NCBI RefSeq assembly: GCF_024679245.1
Contig: NC_090177.1
Location: 41,915,518-41,979,517, forward strand
Direction: 5' to 3'
DNA length: 64,000 nt
Origin: Pseudorasbora parva
Taxonomy: Eukaryota; Chordata; Actinopteri; Cypriniformes; Gobionidae
Numbering within the stretch: the stretch's first letter is position 1; the number at the start of each line of letters is the position of its first letter. A program made the translations under genes and the position numbers. The notes beneath the pieces were generated by a model that was not told where the DNA came from, did not search any database, and was given only the letters and a program-made list of their open reading frames with translations. This document shows positions 22,069 through 32,268 of the stretch, piece after piece.

Positions 22069-22319
22069 ACTGTTACAAAGCCCACAAACTCACATTGGGA
22101 TGACTGTCATGGACTGGGGAATAAACAGACGGCAGGCAGAGAAGCTGGATCCAAATGCAGGGGAAATTTAATATACCAACATTCAAAAACCAGGAAATAA
22201 ATAACATTGAGCAAACGAAAAGAAAACACAGGGACCAGGGAACAGATAACAAAGCACAGATAACCTTCAACATAAAATTCCCACAGAGTGCCAGACACTG
22301 AACAGATGTGACAAAGACT
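21656..22319. repeat. Fragments of the foldback/MITE family
   Basis: Pieces near 21750-21880 (GAATCTCGATGCC, GGCTCCCAGCATGCCTTTC) and 21900 relate to the inner part of 1905-3245. A 32-bp T-run lies at about 22031-22062. The stretch 22100-22310 has no assigned identity and no coding signal. Confidence 0.4.
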
Positions 22320-23733
22320 GAATGATTTTCAATTCAAAAATCACTATCTAAACCTGTTAATTCTTAAGAACTACAAAACAATTTCTTGATTTGGCTGAAC
22401 TACAAAAGATTTGCTACAGAATATTTGCATGTTTTATTGAAAAAGTTTGGTCACCATTATGGAGATCAGTGTTTGCTTTAGTTGGGCAGTTTGACTTGGA
22501 TTTTTAAGTAAGTTTGTGGTTATTGTTACAGTGTAAACAAAACACATAATTACTCAAAACAAAAGAAGAAAAAGAAACTGCATCAGGAATAATAATGTTT
22601 GACTAAACTCACTGAATAAAAATAATAATAAATAATATTCACTAACAATACTTGCTTGTCACAGATCAGATGTTTTAAATATTGATTTTAAAAAAAGGGG
22701 AGCCATATAGACGCAGAGAGATATCAAGAATCAGTTTATGAATCTCAACAATGGGGACATACTTAATGCTGCTGTAAGGGTGGATCGCCTACAGTGGTTC
22801 TGACTGCAGGGTTGCCGAACGACTAAAGAAACGTTATCAGCGTGATGGTAGAAAACTGTACATTTCTTGTCTATAACCACCCACTGCAACTTATACCAAC
22901 GACGGAAATAAGCGCAGTTACAATAGCAAAATATGTGGGAGAGCGTTGCTTTAATGTGACTATATTGTATTGCAATAGGGAGCACTTCAAAGTCAATATC
23001 AAACCAAAACTAGTTAGCAAATCATTTATAATTGAAAGAATTTAATGACAAAATCCGGTTATGGTTACACTTAAAATAGTTACAAAATAGATGAATGAGA
23101 TGAGGAAACTTATACCATTAATCGTACCCAGCATGTGTAGAATGTTACCTGAGAGATAGGGAGAGATAGAGAGAGATAGAAAGATAGAAAGAGAGAGAAA
23201 AAGAGAGAAGAGCCAAAGAAGGCCCTAGAAGAGACAGCCAGAGAAAAAGACAGCGTCAGAGCAAGAAGACCCAGAGAAAAGACCCCGAGCAACAGTTGCA
23301 ATCTTCTTTTATACATCCCTTGACCATGTGACTGAAACCCTGAGACATTCAAACTGACCAGTCAGACCAGACTTCCCCCACTGTACTACAGGTGTGGCAC
23401 CATTTGGCCTACAGGCCCTCAACATCTCTTTGTCTTTAGGAATCCCAAACAGCCCCACTGATAAGAGAGAGGGGGGTGAAACACAGTAAAACAAATGTCT
23501 TTGTTCAAAGAAAAATATCAAATATCTTTGAATATTTTAGATTCTTTCACTGCAATGCATGCTGGGAGCCATGAGTTTTATACTGCGGTGGCTTAGAAGG
23601 GTTGGAGATAAACTCTGGAGGACATCAAATCTCTAAAACTGAACTTGCCTACCCCTGACTTAGAGGACAAAAATGTACCCTTAAGGGTACCGCCCCAGTG
23701 ACGGGACAATTTTGTGCTCTTTTTTTGACAGTG
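22320..23733. repeat. DNA element copy 1 (interrupted by a solo LTR)
   Basis: Left and right parts match, in inverse orientation, the element at 32269-33491. Shared text includes GGTCACCATTATGGAGATCAG (22450), ACATACTTAATGCTGC (22757) and CCCTTAAGGGTA beside AAAAATGTAC near 23670. The right end (23733) reads as the complement of CACTGTCAAAAAAAGAGCAC. The two copies disagree only where each has its own insertion. Confidence 0.65.
22773..23549. mobile_element. Solo LTR (777 bp)
   Basis: It begins TGTAAGGGTGGATCG and ends GATTCTTTCA, with a 4-bp duplication CTGC at 22769-22772 and 23550-23553. The undisturbed target is visible in the sister element at about 32443-32460 (complement reads TTAATGCTGCAATGCATGC), which has a single CTGC. 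No internal retroelement sequence remains, as after recombination between two LTRs. Superfamily and transcription direction are not determined. Confidence 0.75.
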
Positions 23734-24345
23734 TATGATTAATATCTCATTTTTAAATATCACCCAACTTAATATATGAAACTTACAATCTGAGTCTAAC
23801 CATGTCATGTCAACAAATGTAAAAGTCAGCCGCTGTTGGATGTTAATGTTAAATATGATGCATTTTACCCCAAATGCCATACTTTAACATGTTCTTCTGT
23901 TATTGAAAAACTGTTGCTTTAATTACTTTGAACAAAACTGAAAAAACATTAACAAGACCTTTGTTTCAAAATATATTCAATAATTTTAGCTATTCTTATT
24001 TGCTACTTAAACCTACATTTTTAAAAACATCACATATTAGATCAAATGAGCGCAGAATACACTTTGCGCTGCTGCCCGTGATTGCGACAAAGATCAGACA
24101 AATTTCCACGTGCATCTCTAAAAGAGGATGTTTTAAATAGTCCAAAGTTTGCTTCAGTGTGTGTGTGTCACTCTAAGTCTCGGTGTGTTTGTCACTCTTA
24201 GTCATACTAATTGACCATAACACATTTAACTTCAACATTTGATGATGTTTTCCATTCTCTTCTAACAACTTCCAAGACCTAGGCATACTAAAATTCAAAT
24301 AAAACATATATAAATTCAATTACATTTTCATGGGGTTGGTTATAA
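23734..24345. other. No gene recognised
   Basis: AT-rich sequence with short ORFs only. Confidence 0.4.
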
Positions 24346-24745
24346 TTTTAGCCTGACAAGCCAGACCCACATCAAGATGTTTGGTCAGGAAACTCTCCAT
24401 TGACAGCTCAATCCGAGGGGCGGATAAACGGTTGTCTTTCAAACTCCCTCTGCACGCGATAGGATAGCGCTACACCAACCAGAGCATCGAAGGTGAAGCA
24501 GAGCTCGCTGACAGATTAAACATTCGCCGTATCAGGTCGGCTAAACTCCGAACACATCTTCTCTTTTTAAGAATGACTTCAGTGCCGCTCTTTGTTCTTT
24601 TCTCAGAGAAAAGCTTAACTCCAAGTCTTCCAGAATCGCGGTCAAAGCGGATTCGAAAGACCGCCGTTCTTTTAACAAAAATAAACAAAGTAAAAAAAAA
24701 AAAACATTTCTTACCTCTAAATAGTTTTTTCCAAGCTAACATTTG
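24346..24745. repeat. MITE fragment (CTAGCCTGACAAGCC family)
   Basis: Starts with TAGCCTGACAAGCCAGACCC and follows the copy at 56338-56844 closely (shared ACAGATTAAACATTCGCCGT) but lacks the right end. ORFs across it (for example AVFRIRFDRDSGRLGVKLFS on the minus strand) are found in both copies but look like chance frames. Confidence 0.65.
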
Positions 24746-25362
24746 CTGTTTCTGCCACAGCGATCTACTTTATCGGAATAAGGACTAGATTTAGTATGTG
24801 TGAAGTGAATCAGATTATTTGTAACTAGTTCCTGATTGGCCAGATTGGAATTCAATTGGATCACACGTGAATGCGTATAATAGTAAGAGTGTGCAATCTC
24901 GTGGAATGTATAAGCTCAAATTAGTTTTGGCTTATATATGCTACACAGTTTTTCACGTGCATATGATACGCACTTTATGCCGTTGCCAGTAACACAATAC
25001 TGTAATCTGACTACTTTTTTCCAGTAACGAGTAATCTAACGCGTTACTATTTCCAAATCAGTAATCATATTAAAGTAATTCATCCAAGTCATTTAGAGTT
25101 ACTATTTTAGTCATTTTCCTTAGTAAAAAAATAAAAAATATATATTCACTTTCTTCTTGCATCTCATAGAGAGTATTTTTTCAGGAAATATTTTTTAATT
25201 TCAATGTAAAATGTATTGTTGTAAAATGTAAGATACATTGTTGACGTTACCATCGTAACCATCCCCGGTCTCCCTTATAGAGCCATTTGCAAAGTATTCA
25301 AAGTATTCAAAAGTAACATATCTGTGATTGCTGAAGAATTCATAGCAATTCAAAATATAATT
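24746..25362. other. No gene; flank of the minisatellite element
   Basis: Contains ATGATACGCACTTTATG (about 24965), also present at about 1308, so part of it is an interspersed repeat. The last 8 bases (25355-25362, ATATAATT) are the target duplication of the next element. Confidence 0.4.
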
Positions 25363-25488
25363 GGTCCTACTTTATATCAGGTGGCCTTAAGTACTATGTA
25401 CTTACATATATAAATAAGAACAATGTACTTACTGTGTTCAATTTGTATTGCAAAACACCTTTGCTGATATTGAGGTGAGAAACGGGTA

Positions 25489-26394
25489 GAGGCAGGGACA
25501 GGTGTGGTGGTGTGGGTCAGTTTAAGGGTAGGGTTAGGGTCAGGTGTGGTGTTTAAGGGTAGAGTTAGGGTCAGGTGTGGTGTTTAAGGGTAGAGTTAGG
25601 GTCAGGTGTGGTGGTGTGGGTCAGTTTAAGGGTAGGGTTAGGGACAGGTGTGGTGGTGTGGGTCAGTTTAAGGGTAAAGTTAGGGACAGGTGTGGTGGTG
25701 TGGGTCAGTCTAAGGGTAGAGTTAGGGTCAGGTGTGGTGGTGTGGGTCAGTTTAAGGGTAGAATTAGGGTCAGGTGTGGTGGTGTGGGACAGTTTAAGGG
25801 TAGAGTTAGGGTCAGGTGTGGTGGTGTGGGTCAGTTTAAGGGTAGAATTAGGGTCAGGTGTGGTGGTGTGGGTCAGTTTAAGGGTAGAGTTAGGGTCAGG
25901 TGTGGTGGTGTGGGTCAGTTTAAGGGTAAAGTTAGGGACAGGTGTGGTGGTGTGGGTCAGTTTAAGGGTAAAGTTAGGGACAGGTGTGGTGGTGTGGGTC
26001 AGTCTAAGGGTAGAGTTAGGGTCAGGTGTGGTGGTGTGGGTCAGTTTAAGGGTAGAGTTAGGGTCAGGTGTGGTGGTGTGGGTCAGTTTAAGGGTAGAGT
26101 TAGGGACAGGTGTGCTGGTGTGGGTAAGTCTAAGGGTAGAGTTAGGGTCAGGTGTGGTGGTGTGGGTCAGTTTAAGGGTAGAATTAGGGTCAGGTGTGGT
26201 GGTGTGGGTCAGTTTAAGGGTAGAGTTAGGGTCAGGTGTGGTGGTGTGGGTCAGTTTAAGGGTAGAATTAGGGTCAGGTGTGGTGGTGTGGGTCAGTTTA
26301 AGGGTAGAGTTAGGGTCAGGTGTGGTGGTGTGGGTCAGTTTAAGGGTAGAATTAGGGTCAGGTGTGGTGGTGTGGGTCAGTTTAAGGGTAAAGT
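25489..26394. repeat. 42-bp minisatellite, block 1
   Basis: About 21 units of the form GTGTGGTGGTGTGGGTCAG + TTTAAGGGTAGAGTTAGGG + (A/T)CAG. The unit carries telomere-like words (TTAGGG, and GGGTAGGGTTAGGG in some copies). Because 42 is a multiple of three, open frames of 286 and 319 codons arise in two frames; they show 14-residue repeats (VVVWVSLRVELGSG) and no sign of being genes. Confidence 0.95.
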
Positions 26395-29300
26395 GGATTT
26401 GTAAAGAGGGTTGTTGCCTAGCAACGAGGGGGAGAGGACGCTGGCGTTGTCTGTTCGCCGCTTTTCCACCCGATTTTAGTTTATATACGTTAATTATAAA
26501 CTTTATTTTAATTTTATTTTTTGTCAGTAACTAGTACATTCAGTCAGTGCTAATTTTGGGACATATTGCTTGGCTCTTATCGTCTCGGATAACTCTTCTT
26601 GGCTGTTGACAGTTGGCTGTTGACAGTTGGCAGTTTGAATGGACTCCCTCATGACAGGAGAGGACTTTTATACATCTAAAACCTTTTTTGTACAGATTTT
26701 ATCGGTTTTTCTCCTAATTTCAAAGACTTTTACTCACCCCTGCTATCTCTTCTAACATCGGCTGTTTGCTGAAATTGCTGGGAGTTGCCGCATACACTCT
26801 GCTATGGTATGGATCATCATCTCGCTGTGCCTGACAGTGTTCCAGCTCTGTGTTTCTATAATGCATAGCGCTAGTCAAAACCTTCCAGCGGCCGTCATGA
26901 AGCTTAAATATTCCATCCCACAGCTGCTAAATTTCAACGACCGCACATTTCCGGCGTGCATCGCGGTCATTAAGGAACTTGGACTTCTGCGCAGACGGCG
27001 TTACATCCATAGAGGCTCTCGTCGCGGGCTAGTTTATCATCAGCCTGAAAACTCTGCAGCAGCCATACCATCCATCTGGAGCTCCGTCGCACATCTGCCG
27101 CGTCATCACAACAGTTTTGCTCTCCGTTTTGGTAACACGGGAAACACGGGAATCACCGCGAGATCTCACCAATCTAAACTGGATTGCACGGGAAACACCG
27201 CGAGATCTTTTAGCACAGCGCATGACAGAAAACGTGGAGTGGATTTTAGTGTTTTACGGCCAATAACGAGATTCACCACCCCATCAACGCTCAAAATAGA
27301 ACTTTTTAATGCACAATCCCTCACAAATAAGTCATCTTTCATCCAAGACCACATCATTGATAAGAGATTAGACCTTATGTGCTTAATGGAAACATGGCAT
27401 CAGCCTGCAGTTTACGCAGCACTTAATGATGTCTGTCCTCCTGGTTACAGCTATCTGGAGAAAGCCCGCTACACTGGTCGTGGTGGTGGCTTAGCTGTAA
27501 TTCATAGACAATCATTGGAGCTGTCTTTTCTCCCTCTGCCCACAGTGTCATCATTTGAATACCTTGCTTTTAAATGTAAACCCCCTTTTTCGTTGACAAT
27601 ACTGCTCATTTATCGGCCCCCAAAAACAAATTCAGTTTTTATCTCTGAGATGCATGACTTTCTCACAACACTCTGCTCTACTTCTGCCAACATTTTAATA
27701 TTAGGAGATTTTAATATTCATGTAGATACCCCCTCCTGCCACCTGGCAGCTGAGTTTCTGCAATTATTGGACTGCCTCAATCTCCAACAGCATGTGGATG
27801 GACCCACTCATTCTAGGGGGCACACTCTGGACTTGGTCATTTCCAACTCTCCTCATATTAGAAACCTCTTGGTGTATGATCTGGGTGTGTCTGACCACCA
27901 GGCCATCTCATTGGAGCTGCCACGCCCCTCTTACCTTACCAAAGATTCCCGTCAAATTTGCTTCAGGAACCTGAAAAAGATTAACCAAGACTCTTTAACT
28001 ACAGACCTTCAGCAATTCTCCTCTGTTGATCTCTCCTCAGTCTCTGAGTCGGTTGACTTCTACAACAAGTCTCTGAGCAGCCTTCTAGATCTTCACGCAC
28101 CTGTCATAACTAGAATGGTCACCTTCTCGCGCTCAGCACCCTGGTACACCAGCGAACTGCGGAAGATGAAGACTGTTGGGCGCGTACTTGAGAGGCGTCT
28201 CAAGCTCTCAGGACTCACTGTTCATAGGCAAGCCTATAGAGTTCATCAGAAGGCCTACGCAAGGTGTTTAAGAGATGCTCAGTCACAGTTCTACTCTAGC
28301 ATCATCAACAATAACCCTGGAAACTCCAAGAAGCTTTTCTCCACTATTAATCACATCCTCAAACCGCAAACTCACTCTTTTTCAGAAGCCACAGAAGAGA
28401 GGTGCAATAAGTTCATGACCTTTTTTAGGAACAAAGTAGACAACATCCACTTGCTCCTATCTAGCACCTCCGCTCTGCCTGTCCCGTCTGTTGATCCACA
28501 GCCAGGGACCTTCCAACATCTCTGCTGCTTCTCCATCATCACACAGCTCGAGGTTGAGGACATCATCAGAAAAATGAAACCATCCACCTGTGCACTGGAT
28601 CCTTTTCCTACAGCCTTGGTAAAATCTAACCTCAGTGTCTTAAGTCCATTCATTACCAAGATTATTAATAATTCCCTCCAGGCTGGCCATGTTCCTTCAT
28701 CTCTTAAAACTGCTATCATCAGACCACTTCTGAAAAAACCTACTTTAGACCCAGATGTTAATGACAACTACAGGCCCATCTCCAACCTCCCATACCTCTC
28801 TAAGGTGCTGGAAAAAGTTGTTGCTGCACAGCTTCAGGTCCATTTGGAGCATAACCATCTTTATGAGAAATTTCAGTCTGGTTTCCGCTCAGGACACAGC
28901 ACAGAAACAGCTTTGGTCAGGGTCACAAACGATCTTTTGATGGCGGCAGATGCTGGTTCCCCATCCCTTCTCATCCTCCTGGACTTAACTGCAGCTTTCG
29001 ATACAGTTGACCATAACATCCTCCTTCACCATTTACATTCCACCATTGGTCTCTCTGACTCGGTCCACAACTGGTTTTCTTCTTATCTCACTGGGAGAAC
29101 TGAATATGTTGCGTTAGGAGAAGCTACATCCCTGTCACACAATGTCACCTGCGGTGTCCCTCAAGGCTCTGTGCTCGGACCCACCCTGTTCATACTCTAC
29201 ATGCTCCCCCTTGCCCGTCTCATCAACCGGCATGGGATTTCTTTTCACTGCTATGCTGATGACACTCAACTTTACTTTAGGACAAGTTCATCTCCCTCTG

Positions 29301-30266
29301 CTGACCTCACACCATCCACTTTGATCACTTGCCTGGATGAGATAAAGGCGTGGATGAAGCAAAACTTTCTGCAGCTAAACAGCTCCAAAACTGAAGCTAT
29401 CCTAGTCGGCACTCCACTTCAGGTCCAGAAGTCCATTATCACCAGCATTGCTTTCTCTGATCAGGTCATTCCTCTTTCCACTTCAGTCACGAATCTGGGG
29501 GTCAGAATGGAATCACAGCTTACTTTTGAAGCGCACATCAAACACCTGTGTAAGACCTCCTTCTTCCACCTCAGAAACATTGCCAAACTTCGTCCCATTC
29601 TATCACTGGCTGATGCGGAGAAGCTTGTCCATGCCTTTATCTCCTCCAGGCTGGACTACTGCAATGCGCTCCTTATTGGCATCCCTAGCAAAAATCTCCA
29701 GAGGCTGCAGTGTATTCAGAACAGCGCTGCTAGGATCCTCATGAGGGTGCGCAAATACGACCATATCACCCCCATTCTAAAATCACTCCACTGGCTTCCT
29801 TTGTCGTTCAGGATCGAGTACAAGATCTCTCTCCTTACCCACCAGTGCATCCATGGTGATGCTCCCTCCTATCTCAAGGAACTCCTCACCACACAAACAG
29901 CCACTCGTAACCTCCGCTCTCTGTTTCGCTGTATCGCCTCAAAACTCCCACAGCCAATCTCCGTACTATGGGGGATCGGGCATTCTGCTCTTCAGCCCCC
30001 AGTCTGTGGAATGCTCTCCCTGACCATCTGCGGACTCCACAGACTATAGATACTTTTAAGCGTGGTCTTAAAACCCACCTTTTTAGCAGAGCTTTTAATT
30101 GACTTTTAATTGACTTGCTACTTGTTTAATTTATTTTATTTTATTTTTCGGTTTTATTTATTTATTGTTGTTGATTGTTTTGTTTGTTTTTTAAATTCTG
30201 TAGCACTTTGAGATTTTGTTTAATATAAAGTGCATTATAAATAAAATGTATTATTATTATTATTAT
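26395..30266 (+). mobile_element. L2-type LINE, apparently full length, inserted in the minisatellite
   Basis: The LINE starts after TAAAGT (26389-26394), and the same 6 bases follow its (ATT)n tail at 30267-30272. Removing the LINE restores a normal repeat unit, so borders are exact. A GC-richer 5' UTR of about 400 bp precedes the ORF. The 3' end has the L2-like AAGTGCATTATAAATAAAATG followed by (ATT)n. Confidence 0.92.
26804..30049 (+). CDS. L2 LINE endonuclease-reverse transcriptase ORF
   Basis: This is a 1081-codon frame. Residues 1 to about 160 form an N-terminal extension with a basic patch (LLRRRRYIHRGSRR). The APE endonuclease follows: FNAQSLTNK (~168), LMETWHQ, RGGGLAV, GDFNIH (~301), TLDLVIS and SDHQAIS (~362). 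The RT follows: [28 protein letters not shown], palm [21 protein letters not shown] and the active-site YADD at about 817-820. All catalytic motifs are intact. One frame change near 29940 turns the last ~40 residues into an unrelated sequence; the conserved C-terminus (DTFKRGLKTHLFSRAF) continues in another frame to a stop at 30102. This is the best preserved LINE in the window and the insertion is comparatively young. Confidence 0.9.
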   Translation: MVWIIISLCLTVFQLCVSIMHSASQNLPAAVMKLKYSIPQLLNFNDRTFPACIAVIKELGLLRRRRYIHRGSRRGLVYHQPENSAAAIPSIWSSVAHLPRHHNSFALRFGNTGNTGITARSHQSKLDCTGNTARSFSTAHDRKRGVDFSVLRPITRFTTPSTLKIELFNAQSLTNKSSFIQDHIIDKRLDLMCLMETWHQPAVYAALNDVCPPGYSYLEKARYTGRGGGLAVIHRQSLELSFLPLPTVSSFEYLAFKCKPPFSLTILLIYRPPKTNSVFISEMHDFLTTLCSTSANILILGDFNIHVDTPSCHLAAEFLQLLDCLNLQQHVDGPTHSRGHTLDLVISNSPHIRNLLVYDLGVSDHQAISLELPRPSYLTKDSRQICFRNLKKINQDSLTTDLQQFSSVDLSSVSESVDFYNKSLSSLLDLHAPVITRMVTFSRSAPWYTSELRKMKTVGRVLERRLKLSGLTVHRQAYRVHQKAYARCLRDAQSQFYSSIINNNPGNSKKLFSTINHILKPQTHSFSEATEERCNKFMTFFRNKVDNIHLLLSSTSALPVPSVDPQPGTFQHLCCFSIITQLEVEDIIRKMKPSTCALDPFPTALVKSNLSVLSPFITKIINNSLQAGHVPSSLKTAIIRPLLKKPTLDPDVNDNYRPISNLPYLSKVLEKVVAAQLQVHLEHNHLYEKFQSGFRSGHSTETALVRVTNDLLMAADAGSPSLLILLDLTAAFDTVDHNILLHHLHSTIGLSDSVHNWFSSYLTGRTEYVALGEATSLSHNVTCGVPQGSVLGPTLFILYMLPLARLINRHGISFHCYADDTQLYFRTSSSPSADLTPSTLITCLDEIKAWMKQNFLQLNSSKTEAILVGTPLQVQKSIITSIAFSDQVIPLSTSVTNLGVRMESQLTFEAHIKHLCKTSFFHLRNIAKLRPILSLADAEKLVHAFISSRLDYCNALLIGIPSKNLQRLQCIQNSAARILMRVRKYDHITPILKSLHWLPLSFRIEYKISLLTHQCIHGDAPSYLKELLTTQTATRNLRSLFRCIASKLPQPISVLWGIGHSALQPPVCGMLSLTICGLHRL

Positions 30267-32004
30267 TAAAGTTAGGGACAGGTGTGGTGGTGTGGGTCAG
30301 TTTAAGGGTAGGGTTAGGGACAGGTGTGGTGGTGTGGGTCAGTTTAAGGGTAGGGTTAGGGTCAGGTGTGGTGGTGTGGGTCAGTTTAAAGGTAGAGTTA
30401 GGGTCAGGTGTGGTGGTGTGGGTCAGTTTAAGAGTAGGGTTAGGGTCAGGTGTGGTGGTGTGGGTCAGTTTAAGGGTAGGGTTAGGGACAGGTGTGGTGG
30501 TGTGGGTCAGTTTAAGGGTAGGATTAGGGTCAGGTGTGGTGGTGTGGGTCAGTTTAAGGGTAGGGTTAGGGACAGGTGTGGTGGTGTGGGTCAGTTTAAG
30601 GGTAGGGTTAGGGTCAGGTGTGGTGGTGTGGGTCAGTTTAAGGGTAGGGTTAGGGACAGGTGTGGTGGTGTGGGTCAGTTTAAGGGTAGGGTTTGGGTCA
30701 GGTGTGGTGGTGTGGGTCAGTTTAAGGGTAAAGTTAGTGTCAGGTGTGGTGGTGTGGGTCAGTTTAAGGGTAAAGTTAGTGTCAGGTGTGGTGGTGTGGG
30801 TCAGTTTAAGGGTAAAGTTAGGGACAGGTGTGGTGGTGTGGGTCAGTTTAAGGGTAAAGTTAGGGTCAGGTGTGGTGGTGGGGGTCAGTTTAAGGGTAAA
30901 GTTAGGGTCAGGTGTGGTGGTGTGGGTAAGTTTAAGGGTAGAGTTAGGGACAGGTGTGGTGGTGTGGGTAAGTTTAAGGGTAGAGTTAGGGACAGGTGTG
31001 GTGGTTTGGGTAAGTTTAAGGGTAAAGTTAGGGACAGGTGTGGTGGTGTGGGTCAGTTTAAGGGTAGAGTTAGGGTCAGGTGTGGTGGTGTGGGTCAGTT
31101 TAAGGGTAGAGTTAGGGACAGGTGTGGTGGTGTGGGTCAGTTTAAGGGTAGAGTTAGGGACAGGTGTGGTGGTGTGGGTCAGTTTAAGGGTAGAGTTAGG
31201 GACAGGTGTGATGGTGTGGGTCAGTTTAAGGGTAAAGTTAGGGACAGGTGTGGTGGTGTGGGTCAGTTTAAGGGTAAAGTTAGGGACAGGTGTGGTGGTG
31301 TGGGTCAGTTTAAGGGTAGAGTTAGGGTCAGGTGTGGTGGTGTGGGTAAGTTTAAGGGTAGAGTTAGGGACAGGTGTGGTGGTGTGGGTCAGTTTAAGGG
31401 TAAAGTTAGGGACAGGTGTGGTGGTGTGGGTAAGTTTAAGGGTAGAGTTAGGGACAGGTGTGGTGGTGTGGGTCAGTTTAAGAGTAGAGTTAGGGACAGG
31501 TGTGGTGGTGTGGGTCAGTTTAAGGGTAAAGTTAGGGACAGGTGTGGTGGTGTGGGTCAGTTTAAGGGTAAAGTTAGGGTCATATGTGGTGGTGTGGGTC
31601 AGTTTAAGGGTAAAGTTAGGGACAGGTAAGGTGGTGTGGGTCAGTTTAAGGGTAAAGTTAGGGTCAGGTGTGGTGGTGTGGGTCAGTTTAAGGGTAAAGT
31701 TAGGGACAGGTATGGTGGTGTGGGTAAGTTTAAGGGTAAAGTTAGGGACAGGTGTGGTGGTGTGGGTCAGTTTAAGGGTAAAGTTAGGGACAGGTGTGGT
31801 GGTGTGGGTCAGTTTAAGGGTAAAGTTAGGGACAGGTGTGGTGGTGTGGGTCAGTTTAAGGGTAAAGTTAGGGACAGGTATGGTGGTGTGGGTCAGTTTA
31901 AGGGTAAAGTTAGGGACAGGTGTGGTGGTGTGGGTCAGTTTAAGGGTAAAGTTAGGGACAGGTGTGGTGGTGTGGGTCAGTTTAAGGGTAAAGTTAGGGA
32001 CAGA
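30267..32004. repeat. 42-bp minisatellite, block 2
   Basis: About 41 units of the same repeat as block 1. Variants include AAAGTTAGG, AGAGTTAGG and AGGGTTAGG forms. A single 596-codon open frame covers it, again a by-product of the 3n unit length. Confidence 0.95.
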
Positions 32005-32268
32005 ATGTTACAAAGTTACAAATGTAACTACAGAAATTAATTACAGACGTAATTACATGCAGGTATTTTTTTAAATGTAAGTACAATGTAAAAACATGTA
32101 TGTACACAATAAGTCCATTGTATCAAATAATTAGTTACAATGTTAGTACATAGTAGTTAAGGCCACGTAATATAAAGTGGGTCCATATAATTTTTAAAAA
32201 TCACCAGTGACTAAAAAGGCATTAAACGAGTGGATGTTAGATGACTCACTTTTATTTTGTTAATATAG

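Larger units (their letters stand above)
25363..32184. mobile_element. Large hAT-like non-autonomous element with minisatellite interior
   Basis: The ends are inverted: GGTCCTACTTTATATCAGGT at 25363, against the complement of 32184, GGACCCACTTTATATTACGT. The match continues through GGCCTTAA.TACTATGTAC. An exact 8-bp duplication ATATAATT flanks it (25355-25362, 32185-32192), as in hAT insertions. Between short flanks (about 125 and 180 bp) the whole interior is a 42-bp tandem array, split by a full-length L2 LINE (26395-30266). Without the LINE the element would be about 2.9 kb. Confidence 0.85.

Noticed and set aside
25544..26534. Open frames of 286 and 319 codons as repeat-protein genes
   Set aside because: They come from a 42-bp tandem unit without stops, in two overlapping phases, inside a transposon.
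30284..32074. 596-codon frame as a gene
   Set aside because: Same 42-bp array; no start context, no domain, and equally open in another phase.
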